Below, in pieces: positions 9,485 to 18,921 of a stretch of 64,000 nt of DNA. Position 1 is the stretch's first letter, and the number at the start of each line of letters is the position of its first letter. The position numbers and the translations under genes are program-made. The stretch comes from Bartonella clarridgeiae ATCC 51734 (lineage in GTDB: Bacteria; Pseudomonadota; Alphaproteobacteria; Rhizobiales; Rhizobiaceae). The stretch covers positions 310,001-374,000 of the forward strand of contig NZ_JADC01000009.1 in NCBI RefSeq assembly GCF_000518185.1, read 5' to 3'. A model generated the notes under the pieces. The model searched no databases, was not told the origin of the DNA, and worked only from the letters and a program-made list of their open reading frames with translations.

Positions 9485-11578
9485 TTAGCAGGTGTTTTTT
9501 CCTACTATTTTTAGAATGTATGCGTATATATATGCGATCTCTTTTAATTTCGAAAAACGTCCAGGTGCGCCTCCATGGCCTGAATCCATATTGATACGTA
9601 ATAAAACTGCATTATCATCTGTTTTTAAATCACGTAGTTTTGCTACCCATTTTGCAGGTTCCCAGTAAGTTACACGAGGGTCTGTTAATCCCGCAATGGC
9701 GAGAATAGGGGGATATTGCTGAGCTTTGATATTATCATAGGGAGAATAGGAGGAAATAAGCTTATAATCTTCTTCAGATTCGAGGGGGTTACCCCATTCT
9801 GGCCATTCTAGGGGTGTTAGGGGCAATGAAGCGTCGAGCATGGTTGTTAGGACATCTACAAAAGGAACATTTGCTATAATACCAGCAAAATCCTGTGGGG
9901 CTATATTTGCTATAGTACCCATTAACATTCCCCCTGCTGAGCCACCATAGGCAATTAATCGATCATGAGCAGTGAATTTATTATTGACAAGATGACGTCC
10001 ACAGGCAATAAAGTCTGTAAACGTATTTTTTTTGAAGAGGTGTTTTCCTTTTTCATACCATTCCATCCCTTTTTCTTTTCCTCCGCGAATATGGGCGATT
10101 GCATAAATAAAGCCTCTATTGACTAACGAAAGTATATTACTATTGAAATTTGCGGAAATGGAGCTTCCGTATGCACCATAGCCGTAAAGGAGGCAGGGCG
10201 CGTTACCATTAAGATCGGTTGTTTTATGATAAAAAAGGGAGATAGGGATTTTTTCTCCATCATTTGCAGTTGCCATAATACGTTGTGTTATATAATCATC
10301 TTGATTATGTCCAGAGGGAATTTTTTGGGTTTTTAAGAGTATTTTTTTGCGACTTTTTATTTCATAATCAAAAATTTGATTAGGGGTAGTCATGGATGAA
10401 TAAGAAAATCGAATAGTTTGGCTGTTGTATTCGGCTGCACCTTGCAAATCTAACGAATAAGCTTCCTCTGTAAAGGCAATGGAGTGAGTTTGTTTAGTAT
10501 CACGCTCCATGATTTGTATACGAGGAAGTCCCTCAAATTGTTCAAGCCAAATAAGAAATTCTTGATAGGCGTCATGGAATAGGATGAGACGGCCAAGTTG
10601 ATGTGGCACAATCTCAGACCAGTGTTCTGATTGCGGTGATGTACATGGTGCTACCATAATTTTAAAGTCTTTTGCGTTATCTCGATTGGTGAGAATGTAA
10701 AAGATATCACCCCCTTCTGTCAGTGAGTATTCAATGCCTTTTTCTCTTTTTCGCACACATTGGGGAGAATTGAAGGGAGCATCGGCAGGGATAAGCCAGA
10801 TTTCTGATGTTTCATGATCATGAATATTGATATAAATAAAGTCATTCAGCTTAGAACTACTTACATGTAAAAAAAATCCTGGATCATTTTCACAAAAAAT
10901 AAGCTTATCTTGGGTTTGATCAGTATTTAATCGATGATAATAAAGCTCTGAAGGGCGGTGATTCTCATCCATTTTAGTATAAAAAAAGCCTTCAGAATTG
11001 GCATCCCATACGATTTTTCCGGATATGTTAGTGATTGTGTCAGTATAGTGAGGCAATACTTCAAAATTATGAATTTTAGCTGTATAATATTCAGAGCCTT
11101 TATCATCGTAAGTCCATGCAGCATATGTATGATTAGGAGATATTTGGACTGAACCGAGTTTGAAATAATCTTTACCGTTAGCCAAAACATCACCATTAAG
11201 GTAAACGTCTTTTTCTCCGCCATTTCTTGGTGTACGAAAATAATGTGGTTGTTGACCTCTAATCACATAAGAAAATCCATAGGCAAAAGGACCATGTTTT
11301 ATAGGAACGGAACTGTCATTTTCTTGAATACGACTTTTCATTTCTAAAAAAAGTAAGTCTTGTAATGATTTTGTATCAGCCATTTGATCAGCCTGATAGG
11401 CATTTTCTATTTCGAGATGGTGTCGAATATTTTTGTCAAGACAGCTGGGTTTTTTTAAGACATCTTGCCAGTTTGAGGCACGCAGCCAATGATAGTAGTC
11501 TTCGCGATGAATACCGTGATGAATTTCTTTATGAATAATTTTAGATGCTTTTGGGGGGAGTACAGACGAACAAGCCAT
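9485..11578 (-). CDS. ptrB: Oligopeptidase B (protease II, S9A family)
   Basis: This serine peptidase cleaves short peptides after basic residues. The N-terminal beta-propeller part runs to about residue 410 and the alpha/beta hydrolase domain follows (LLYGYGAYGSSI). The catalytic triad is visible: Ser in GGSAGGML (near 548), Asp in AGLTDPRVTYWEP (near 630) and His in MDSGHGGAPGRF (near 668). The 697-residue length matches the family. The ATG at 11578 is preceded by AGAGGATT. The gene converges on sodB and has its own promoter in the spacer to the right. Its substrate in this organism is unknown; S9 oligopeptidases are normally cytoplasmic and there is no signal peptide. Confidence 0.93.
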   Translation of the reverse strand: MACSSVLPPKASKIIHKEIHHGIHREDYYHWLRASNWQDVLKKPSCLDKNIRHHLEIENAYQADQMADTKSLQDLLFLEMKSRIQENDSSVPIKHGPFAYGFSYVIRGQQPHYFRTPRNGGEKDVYLNGDVLANGKDYFKLGSVQISPNHTYAAWTYDDKGSEYYTAKIHNFEVLPHYTDTITNISGKIVWDANSEGFFYTKMDENHRPSELYYHRLNTDQTQDKLIFCENDPGFFLHVSSSKLNDFIYINIHDHETSEIWLIPADAPFNSPQCVRKREKGIEYSLTEGGDIFYILTNRDNAKDFKIMVAPCTSPQSEHWSEIVPHQLGRLILFHDAYQEFLIWLEQFEGLPRIQIMERDTKQTHSIAFTEEAYSLDLQGAAEYNSQTIRFSYSSMTTPNQIFDYEIKSRKKILLKTQKIPSGHNQDDYITQRIMATANDGEKIPISLFYHKTTDLNGNAPCLLYGYGAYGSSISANFNSNILSLVNRGFIYAIAHIRGGKEKGMEWYEKGKHLFKKNTFTDFIACGRHLVNNKFTAHDRLIAYGGSAGGMLMGTIANIAPQDFAGIIANVPFVDVLTTMLDASLPLTPLEWPEWGNPLESEEDYKLISSYSPYDNIKAQQYPPILAIAGLTDPRVTYWEPAKWVAKLRDLKTDDNAVLLRINMDSGHGGAPGRFSKLKEIAYIYAYILKIVGKNTC

Positions 11579-12105
11579 GCATAATCCTCTATAAAAGATG
11601 TAAGTATTTTCTGTGTTTTAAATCAACATTATTGATAGATTAATTTAAACCTGATAACGAATAAGATTTAGCTTATTTGCAAAATATGAGTTAGATAAAT
11701 TTTACAATTTATGTTCTACATTTTTGTTCATGATACTCTTTATTATTGAAATTTAAAATAATTCCTTAAGTTACTTTATTTATTGAAAAAAGACTAACTT
11801 TTGATATCGGAATTAAAGTTTATGGAACCAATATGAGACTATGATGTTATTATTTAAAATAAAAAACTGTTTTTATATTATAAATTTGCATTCGATATCT
11901 TCAATCCCAATTTTATGCTGTTTTTTTATATAATATGACAACAAAGAGAAGTTTATTTGATTTTTTTGTGTTAACGTAATTATTATAAAATAATTGAATT
12001 GACAAAAAAAATTTTTGTACAATATGAGGCTTATATGTATATAATTTGGGTATCACGAGTATAAATACAATAATGATGTCTCGGTTAAAATTAAAGGAAA
12101 TAAGA
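11579..12105. other. Divergent promoter region of ptrB and mucR
   Basis: This AT-rich spacer of about 530 bases holds no convincing gene. A sigma-70-like promoter for mucR is listed separately. Confidence 0.45.
11999..12028 (+). promoter_or_regulatory. Candidate sigma-70 promoter of mucR
   Basis: A perfect TTGACA (11999-12004) is followed after 18 bases by TATGAG (12023-12028), about 80 bases before the start of mucR. The intervening A/T tract fits the AT-rich targets of Ros/MucR proteins, which often regulate themselves, but autoregulation is inferred. Confidence 0.4.
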
Positions 12106-12543
12106 ATGGAACATCCTCCAGTCCTGGAGACTGAAAGCAATTTAGTTATTACGTTGGTTGCCGATATTGTTGCTGCTTATGTGAGTAATAATTCGATCCG
12201 GCCGGCGGAAGTGCCAAATTTGATTGCTGATGTTCATGCTGCTTTTCTAAAAGCGGGGAATATGACATTAGCGGAAGTTGAAGTCGAAAAACAAAGGCCT
12301 GCTGTTAATCCAAAACGTTCAATCTTTCCTGATTATCTTATCTGCCTTGAAGATGGAAAGAAGTTTAAGTCTTTAAAGCGTCATCTCATGACGCATTACG
12401 GGATGTTGCCTGAAGAATATCGTGAAAAATGGCAATTAGACAGCTCCTATCCTATGGTGGCACCTAATTATGCAAAAGCGCGTTCAGCTTTGGCTAAAGA
12501 AATGGGACTTGGACGTAAAAGCGAAAAAAAGAGGATTAAGTGA
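12106..12543 (+). CDS. mucR: MucR/Ros-family zinc-finger transcriptional regulator
   Basis: MucR proteins are global regulators in Rhizobiales that bind AT-rich promoter DNA and control envelope, surface and virulence genes. From the ATG at 12106 the protein is 145 residues. The Ros-type zinc finger is seen as ICLEDGKKFKSLKRHLMTH, with ligands Cys80, His93 and His97 and Asp83 in the place of the second Cys, as in other MucR proteins. The flanking LPEEYREKWQL stretch is also family-typical. I prefer 12106 because AAAGGAA lies eight or so bases upstream; an in-frame start at 12046 would add 20 residues without homology. The C-terminal tail is short and basic. Confidence 0.93.
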   Translation: MEHPPVLETESNLVITLVADIVAAYVSNNSIRPAEVPNLIADVHAAFLKAGNMTLAEVEVEKQRPAVNPKRSIFPDYLICLEDGKKFKSLKRHLMTHYGMLPEEYREKWQLDSSYPMVAPNYAKARSALAKEMGLGRKSEKKRIK

Positions 12544-12650
12544 TCACATTATTTCAAAACATTGTCTTGATTCGACGTATATAAAGTGTTTTTTAGAAAG
12601 CGTGTTGATTATAGGGGTCGAGTTTGATTATTTGGAAAAGCGCTTTATGT

Positions 12651-13061
12651 TTATAACGAGCTTTCTGCACGAATTCGTTTAATCATTGCTCTAAGACCAT
12701 TGGATCGTTGTGGTGTTAAATTTTCATTGAGGCCAAGTATTGCAAGAAGTCCTTCAGCATCAGCTGTACGGATTTCAGAAGCTTTTTTGCCTGAATAAAA
12801 GGCAAGGAGAATATAGATCAGACCACGTACAATGTGAGCATCGGAGTCACCTTGGAATGTTAATATCGGATTTTCTGAGTTATCGCGTGAGGATAAAAGC
12901 CATACTTGGCTAACACAACCACGAACTTTATTGGCATCGTTTCGCGCACTTTCCGGAAAAGGGGGTAATGCATGGCCGAGTTCAATTACATAGTGATAAC
13001 GATCTTCCCAGTTATCAAGTTGGGAAAAGTTTTTTATAATATCATCGATCGTCTCTGTCAT
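12651..13061 (-). CDS. sufE: SufE-family sulfur acceptor
   Basis: SufE accepts persulfide sulfur from the cysteine desulfurase SufS and passes it to the SUF Fe-S scaffold. The protein opens with TIDDIIKNFSQLDNWEDRYHYVIELG and contains the conserved active-site region KVRGCVSQVWLL (Cys near residue 48), then DSDAHIVRGLIYILL and the C-terminal FGL-like LGLNENLTPQRSNGL. The 136-residue length is normal. No other suf genes are next to it, so it is a detached family member. It converges with mucR across a spacer of about 100 bases. Confidence 0.9.
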   Translation of the reverse strand: MTETIDDIIKNFSQLDNWEDRYHYVIELGHALPPFPESARNDANKVRGCVSQVWLLSSRDNSENPILTFQGDSDAHIVRGLIYILLAFYSGKKASEIRTADAEGLLAILGLNENLTPQRSNGLRAMIKRIRAESSL

Positions 13062-13195
13062 AGTAACTTTCGTCCTTGTTTTTTGGGTGATTGTATGATG
13101 CGTCTTTTTGACAGATAATTATCTCATTGTATGAAGTTAAATGAGAAGCACTAAGAGTATTTTTTACAAGGTAATTTTATATTATTTTGTTTTAT

Positions 13196-13552
13196 TTATT
13201 TTTCTTTTGGATTTGCCGTACCTGTATTGGAGTTATCTTCTTGAGAGGCACTCGTGTTTTTATTACTAAATGTATGATTAAGATATTCATAGATAATTTT
13301 TGAACCATTACGTGCGCGTTCACCCATTGAGCTTAAAAGGGATTTTCCGATTTTACAAGCTTCTATATTGCGTTCACAAAACATTCCTAAATCATTTATA
13401 GTTTCCTTAAGAGCAATAATCGCATCTCTTGTTGTTGCATCTGTTTCTTTAGGGAAGGAAAGATTATTATTGTTTTGCTTCGTTGCAAAAAACGAGACGA
13501 TTACAAAAATAAAAAATAGAAGAAATACTGATTTTATTAAAAAACGTATCAT
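13196..13552 (-). CDS. DUF5330 small membrane-anchored protein
   Basis: A 118-residue protein with one N-terminal hydrophobic segment (about residues 5-23), probably an uncleaved anchor or signal peptide. The core TRDAIIALKETINDLGMFCERN followed by ACKIGKSLLSSMGERARNG resembles the DUF5330 family of Rhizobiales, including the two Cys that flank the FCERNIEAC segment. Function is unknown. The C-terminal 30 residues are low-complexity (Asn, Ser, Thr, Lys). It is transcribed in the same direction as sufE with about 130 bases between them, and may form a loose operon. Confidence 0.6.
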   Translation of the reverse strand: MIRFLIKSVFLLFFIFVIVSFFATKQNNNNLSFPKETDATTRDAIIALKETINDLGMFCERNIEACKIGKSLLSSMGERARNGSKIIYEYLNHTFSNKNTSASQEDNSNTGTANPKEK

Positions 13553-14435
13553 AGTAAACCAACATACTAGTATTATAAATGAATAGAAGGATAATTTATA
13601 ATATTTTTTGATGCGATATTCATAATGCTTAATATTTTATGAAATTGAGCATTCATTTTGAATGATTTATTTCGTGAATGATATTTAACAATATATATTC
13701 TGATATTGTATTAAGTGGTATTTTATCATTTTTTCATTAAAAGATTAACATTAAATTTGTCTGTAGACGAAAGTGTTGAGAATGCATACCATTTCTATTC
13801 TACTCAAATATAAATTAAGAATCACACATTATACGAGCTATGAAATAACAGGTATGATCAGTGGGCTATAATGATATTTAGTTAGATTAATATCTAATGT
13901 GCAAAGTGTTGTGCAACCTTTGTATATATTTTTCTGATTTTTTATTTTCATGGCAAAAGAAAAAAATAACCAATTTGTGTTAAAAAGATTAAGTAGATTT
14001 TTTTATCATCTTGTAAATTTCAAATACAGCTATAAGTTAATTCTATGAAATTAATTAAATACCAATAGCATGGATTGGCATTTGCATATGATATTAATCT
14101 GAAATAATTATACTAACTCACTGTTATGTAAAGCTGTAAGTTTATTATTACAATATCTCGAAAAAGCCTATGTTATAAAGTTTCTGCTGTGTTTTATGAT
14201 AAAGCGTGATTTAATTATAAACGCTATCAATTATATGTACGAAAAGAGTATATATACAATGCTATTGAGATAGCGATAGAAAAGTAATTATACGAGTTAT
14301 ACTTAGGGTGAAATGAAACACTGTATAGCATTTTTAAATTCTTGTGAAAGCTCTGTTGAATGTAAAGCTAAGGTATATAGAACGGTAGTGTAAATATATT
14401 TTACTAACTAAAAATAATATGTGTTAGTTTCTATT
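13553..14435. other. Long AT-rich spacer with alternative inverted repeats
   Basis: Nearly 900 bases hold no recognisable gene. Near the right end, the sequence ACGCT at 14221-14225 can pair either with AGCGT at 14203-14207 or, as part of CGCTATC, with GATAGCG at 14269-14275. These stems exclude each other. Whether the region is transcribed is not shown by the sequence. Confidence 0.4.
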
Positions 14436-14921
14436 ATGACAAATAAACGAAAGAAACGAAAAAATAAATCTGTAAAACAATGGAGTATTACTATAGCGTT
14501 TTTGGCATTAATTTGCCGCTTTATTCTTTGGTTAATAAAACAGATTTATCGACATACATGTACAAATGCTTGTTTGGTTATAGGGTTATTTATTTTTATT
14601 ATAAGTTTTGGATTTTTTGTTGTTAATGCACTGTTTTCACAAATGAAAACACAACAAGAGGTATTGATTAATATAAATTTAACATTGGTATCAGCTGTAA
14701 TAGAAGCTTCCATTTTATCTGAACAACAAACAAGAATCCAATCGAATTCTCATATCGTTTCTATTTCAAGTAGTTTACATCAAGATTTACCTTTGTGCTT
14801 TCTACAAAGTGCTATGCCGGGAAATTTATTAGAAACGCAGGAGAAATTAGTAAAAATGAGATTGAATAGTGGCTTTCTAGATGAAGTAAGTAACGCTAAT
14901 ATACATTATACAAGAGTATAG
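14436..14921 (+). CDS. Small membrane protein, possibly a truncated peptidoglycan-binding protein
   Basis: Not firmly recognised. The N-terminus is very basic (KRKKRKNK) and is followed by hydrophobic segments at about residues 15-33 and 42-66. The latter, ending SFGFFVVNALFSQ, resembles the membrane segment of rhizobial proteins that carry a C-terminal peptidoglycan-binding domain (typically ending in VNALWYQ). The last 28 residues (ETQEKLVKMRLNSGFLDE and on) look like the beginning of such a domain, but the frame then stops at TAG TAG. It may be a shortened or decaying copy. I chose the ATG at 14436; a GTG at 14421 adds five residues. No clear ribosome binding site is seen. Confidence 0.4.
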   Translation: MTNKRKKRKNKSVKQWSITIAFLALICRFILWLIKQIYRHTCTNACLVIGLFIFIISFGFFVVNALFSQMKTQQEVLININLTLVSAVIEASILSEQQTRIQSNSHIVSISSSLHQDLPLCFLQSAMPGNLLETQEKLVKMRLNSGFLDEVSNANIHYTRV

Positions 14922-15294
14922 TAGGAACAGAAAATAATTCATGAGAATTTATCGAAATAAAAAGGTAAATTATTATAAATAATCAGGAAAATTGATTTTT
15001 CTTTCCATTAAGAGCGCATTAAAGATGCAAATGCTACAATAGTGACATTGATTATGATTTACTCAAAGAAATTATTTTAAATTCTGTATTGCGGATATTA
15101 TTTGTGAATAGGGAGCTTTATGTATTTTTGGTTGTCGGGAAGTAATCATTGATATAGAAAATCAAAAAAGCTGAAAATAATTTAAAATAATCAAAACTAC
15201 TTAAACTTTATCTATAACAGAAAAATTGATCATAAAGTTTTGATTTAAATAACTAACGTTGGTTTATTAAATTAAAAATCACGACAATTTTTAT
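14922..15294. other. AT-rich intergenic spacer
   Basis: This spacer lies between the 3' ends of converging genes. I see no gene and no strong terminator hairpin in it. Confidence 0.4.
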
Positions 15295-15834
15295 TTATTT
15301 ATTAAATATACGACAAGTTGCTTTTGCAAGAAAGTCTTCGCTTTCTTTTTTTTCAAGTGGAGATGGAGCGAATACACGTAAAATAGTAAAACCCTCATTT
15401 AGTTTGTGAGCGACTAAAACTGAATTAGGAGTATGTTCAATTTTTGATTGTTTGAGTTCTGTTATTTGTAGAGGGTTTCCTATAATAAGATTGAGTTTAG
15501 CATTGGGAGTTGTTTTGTCATTGAGGTTGTAGAAAATAATTCCTTCGCGTGTGTAGGCTGACAGTGACCAAAATTGTGTTGTTTGTGGAGTGGTTAAGTG
15601 AACAGGACCATTATCTAGATCAAATTTACATACTTTAAGAAGAAATAAAGGATCTGCAGATTGGCGAATAGGATCATACGAATCCAGATCAACGAATTGA
15701 TAGGTCGGTCCTATTTTTTCAAGCCTTGTCCATATATTATTTCGTGTGTAATGAGGAAGTAACAGTAAAATACAAATATGCACAATGACCGTACTGATGC
15801 CTATAAGAAGAAACGCATAGATGAATTTAAGCAC
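15295..15834 (-). CDS. DUF1254-type membrane-anchored protein
   Basis: A 179-residue protein with an N-terminal transmembrane segment (about residues 4-27) and a periplasmic domain. The stretch FWSLSAYTREGIIFYNLND and the C-terminal FTILRVFAP fit the small DUF1254 proteins (COG5436-like) of Rhizobiales, which occur beside a DUF1214 partner. Function is unknown. Its start overlaps the end of the upstream DUF1214 gene by eight bases, so the pair is probably translationally coupled and works together. It is the last gene of a three-gene unit that begins with a penicillin-binding protein. Confidence 0.65.
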   Translation of the reverse strand: MLKFIYAFLLIGISTVIVHICILLLLPHYTRNNIWTRLEKIGPTYQFVDLDSYDPIRQSADPLFLLKVCKFDLDNGPVHLTTPQTTQFWSLSAYTREGIIFYNLNDKTTPNAKLNLIIGNPLQITELKQSKIEHTPNSVLVAHKLNEGFTILRVFAPSPLEKKESEDFLAKATCRIFNK

Positions 15835-16441
15835 ATTTTTCTCCTGATGGAATTCGTTCTATAGATGGCATCATAGGTTTCCGTAATGCTGTTGTAGAGA
15901 TAATTGAAGTGTCATATAAAGTCAGGATAAGTCCGAATTGTTTTTGACTCGTTGATGCAAGCCAATTGCCTGTTTGTGGTGCTGGTGAGATGTTTATTCG
16001 TAATGAGCCGTCATTTTCATAAATTACATTGTAGGTATGGAGTGCAAAAGGAATATTATTCCTTGAAGTATAGGGTTTAAGAAATTTATCAGCTGCATAC
16101 AGAGTAAAGAGACGTGTTTCAGGAATGTGTCCTTTAAGTAAATAATGGCAGTCGGGGCGTAGCGGACGTCCCTGATTATCTGTCCAAAGTTGGAAAATGA
16201 GATTTTCTGGATGTCCAAGGGAAATATCACCGTGTTTTGCAGTGCGTGCACGGGTGTAAGGATTGGCTTTAGTTGTTCCTACGTGTAGATAGGTTGTCCA
16301 TTCTCCAATCTTTAAACATTCAAAATTTATGTCGTTATTGAGCATATAATTAACGCTGAATGTTCCACATAAAATTGAGAAAAAAAAGATTACAAAAGGA
16401 AAAAGGATATTAAAAAGCATTGTAAAATATTCAAATTGCAT
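15827..16441 (-). CDS. DUF1214 membrane-anchored protein
   Basis: A 204-residue protein with an N-terminal hydrophobic helix (about residues 8-30) and a predicted periplasmic domain. The patterns YTRARTAKHG, FTLYAADKFL and LRINISPAPQTGNWLAS are typical of DUF1214 (COG5402-like), a small beta-rich domain of unknown function. It starts 11 bases inside the 3' end of the penicillin-binding protein gene and overlaps the DUF1254 gene downstream, which suggests one polycistronic message. A role at the cell envelope is inferred from anchor and context only. An alternative start at the second Met (residue 8) is possible. Confidence 0.7.
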   Translation of the reverse strand: MQFEYFTMLFNILFPFVIFFFSILCGTFSVNYMLNNDINFECLKIGEWTTYLHVGTTKANPYTRARTAKHGDISLGHPENLIFQLWTDNQGRPLRPDCHYLLKGHIPETRLFTLYAADKFLKPYTSRNNIPFALHTYNVIYENDGSLRINISPAPQTGNWLASTSQKQFGLILTLYDTSIISTTALRKPMMPSIERIPSGEKCA

Positions 16442-18590
16442 CTGTTGAAGGAAAAATAGTTTTTGTATTTGATAAGGTCATATTTGGGAGCTTTTGTAAG
16501 TCTTTGTTGATAGAACGTATAGCGTTTAATGTTGCAGGTGAGAGTATTTGGGGCGATTTAGGAATGATATACGAATTATCATTAGAAGGATTAATTGGTA
16601 ATTGATAAGGTAAAATGGAATTTTTGACACCATAAAGTGGTTGAAGAATTGTATTTTGATGTGCGTAGAGCATAATGCGATGCCATATCATGGCCGGAAT
16701 AACGCCACCGAAAGCCCGATTCATAGATGAGAAATCATCATTCCCCATCCATACAGCACCGGTATAATTACCAGTGAAGCCGACAAACCAAGCATCACGA
16801 TAGGCTTGTGATGTTCCAGTTTTCCCAGCAACAAGCGACATAGGTAGGGCTGCGCGTTTACCAGATCCTCGTGTTGTAACGCCAACCAGCATTTGATTCA
16901 TATATGCAGCTGATTGTTCACTGATAACTTGATATGGTTTTTTACCATTGCGTGTCCAATCCCATATTACATGACCATCTATTGTGCTGATTCGCGTAAA
17001 ACCATGGTGGTTTCCAGCTACGCCTCCATTCGCGAAGACATTGAAACCAATTGCTTGATCCATTGGTGTCATATTAGATGTGCCTAAAATCATGGTTTTG
17101 TGTGATAAAATATGAGAATTAATACCCATATTTTTAATCAAATTTCTGATTGGTTGAGTATCACGATTAAGATACTGGTAAGTAATATGGACAGGTACTG
17201 TGTTAATAGAAAAGGCTAAAGCAGTTGCTAAATCGACATTGCCAATATAACGGCCAGAATTATTTCTGGGTGACCAACCACCCCAGTTAATAGGCTTATC
17301 AGATACTATAGTACTGGGGGATAAACCACGTTCCATTGCAGTTGCATAAACGTATGGTTTGAATGAAGAACCAGGTTGTCGACCACCTTGTGTTGCTCTA
17401 TTAAACTGACTTTTTTCGTAATCAACTCCTCCAACGATTGCACGTACAGCTCCGTTATTATCAAGAATAACAGTAGCTGCTTGTGTTGCATGATATTGTG
17501 GACCATATTGGTATAGATAATATTCGATTGCTTCTTCTGCTGCTCGTTGAATATTTGGATCAAGGGTGGTTTGAACAATTAAGGTATGACTTGGTAGTTG
17601 ACTGCTGATTTGACGTATTTCATCAAATGCCCAATCAAGAAAATAATTAGGCTGACTGTTTTTAACTTTTGTAATAATTTTAGCAGGGTGGCGGTATGCC
17701 TTGATAATTTGGCTATCGGTCATAAAACCACTGTCAACAAGATTAGATAGGACCACATTTGCACGTGCTCGTGCAGCAAGTAAATTACTATGAGGAGCAT
17801 ATTTTGTTGGTGCTTTGAAAAGACCAGCTAATATAGCAGATTCCGCTAATGATATATTGCGTATATTTTTATCAAAATAAAATTTTGATGCTGCTGTAAT
17901 ACCGAAATTATTCCCTCCCATGTATACCCGTTCAAGATAAAGTTGCAAAATTTGTTTTTTTTTGAGGTTTGCTTCCAGCCATAGAGCAAGATAAGCTTCT
18001 TTAATTTTACGTGTTATGGTTCTTTCATGTGTTAAAAATAAATTTTTAGCGAGTTGTTGTGTGAGAGTTGAACCGCCTTGAACGATAATTTTAGCTTGTA
18101 TATTTTGTGTAATTGCTCGTATAAGACCATAAAAATCAATGCCCCAATGATGGAAAAAACGACGGTCTTCTGTCGCAAGAACTGCTTTGATAAGATGATC
18201 AGGCATTTCTTCAACAGGCACAGATAGAGCTGGTAAAGCTCCACGATGTCCAATAGAATTTCCGTAGCGATCTAGAAAAAGAACAGAAAAATTCTTGGAT
18301 GAATACCAATCTTTTTTTGTTAATTCAAAAACAGAAATACCAACGATGGTGAATAAAATAAAACCAATCAACCCCAATGTTAGTGTTTCATCGAGGATTT
18401 CAACGATATATCGTTTCCATCCTCGTACACGAAAACGTTGCGAAATAAGAGCTGTTTTATTCCAGAAACAATTGTGAGAAACACGGATATTGTAAAATGT
18501 CGTATCTAGCCATGCGTCTAATTCAATAAGTTCAGGACTATGGAATGATTTATTTTGTTGGATTTTCTTTTTTTTCAAAAAATCAAACAT
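16431..18590 (-). CDS. Class A penicillin-binding protein (bifunctional transglycosylase/transpeptidase)
   Basis: This enzyme polymerises glycan strands and cross-links peptidoglycan on the outer face of the inner membrane. The N-terminus is basic and cytoplasmic, followed by a transmembrane helix near residues 72-92. The GT51 transglycosylase motifs are EDRRFFHHWGID and QGGSTLTQQLAKN; the transpeptidase motifs are SSFK (PGSSFKPYVYATA, near 406), SIN (AFSINTVPV, near 461) and KTGT (AGKTGTSQAYRDAW, near 588). All catalytic elements are present at 719 residues. It is PBP1A-like, but I cannot assign mrcA or pbpC with confidence. The gene leads a three-gene unit with DUF1214 and DUF1254 genes overlapping its end, suggesting that they assist or modulate cell-wall synthesis. 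Confidence 0.92.
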   Translation of the reverse strand: MFDFLKKKKIQQNKSFHSPELIELDAWLDTTFYNIRVSHNCFWNKTALISQRFRVRGWKRYIVEILDETLTLGLIGFILFTIVGISVFELTKKDWYSSKNFSVLFLDRYGNSIGHRGALPALSVPVEEMPDHLIKAVLATEDRRFFHHWGIDFYGLIRAITQNIQAKIIVQGGSTLTQQLAKNLFLTHERTITRKIKEAYLALWLEANLKKKQILQLYLERVYMGGNNFGITAASKFYFDKNIRNISLAESAILAGLFKAPTKYAPHSNLLAARARANVVLSNLVDSGFMTDSQIIKAYRHPAKIITKVKNSQPNYFLDWAFDEIRQISSQLPSHTLIVQTTLDPNIQRAAEEAIEYYLYQYGPQYHATQAATVILDNNGAVRAIVGGVDYEKSQFNRATQGGRQPGSSFKPYVYATAMERGLSPSTIVSDKPINWGGWSPRNNSGRYIGNVDLATALAFSINTVPVHITYQYLNRDTQPIRNLIKNMGINSHILSHKTMILGTSNMTPMDQAIGFNVFANGGVAGNHHGFTRISTIDGHVIWDWTRNGKKPYQVISEQSAAYMNQMLVGVTTRGSGKRAALPMSLVAGKTGTSQAYRDAWFVGFTGNYTGAVWMGNDDFSSMNRAFGGVIPAMIWHRIMLYAHQNTILQPLYGVKNSILPYQLPINPSNDNSYIIPKSPQILSPATLNAIRSINKDLQKLPNMTLSNTKTIFPSTDAI

Positions 18591-18921
18591 AAGAAGCCTA
18601 TGATAAAGTAATATAACTAAAAAATCTGATAATAATTATATGGAGTATAAGAACTTTTTTGCTATAGGCATGGTATAAAGAGAATGTATTTTGGATTGTG
18701 ATACTTAATGTATCTGAAATTTGTATTCAGTTTTTATATTTTTTTAAAGATTGTTTATTTGAATTTCAAAGGTCTTAAAAAAATGAACTTACAATTACTA
18801 AAATTTTAATATTGTGATACATATATTAAAATTATATTTTTCTTTATATAATTTTGATTTGAGAAATAAACTAATTCCTTTGTTCATTTTCTATTCAGCT
18901 AAAATAGCTTATAAGAAATTT
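18591..18921. other. Divergent promoter region (PBP and feuN)
   Basis: About 330 AT-rich bases separate the divergent penicillin-binding protein and feuN genes. I see no gene or strong hairpin here. Confidence 0.4.

Noticed and set aside
12470-12682. 70-codon frame overlapping the end of mucR
   Set aside because: It is mostly an out-of-frame reading of mucR and runs into the sufE end; nothing supports it.
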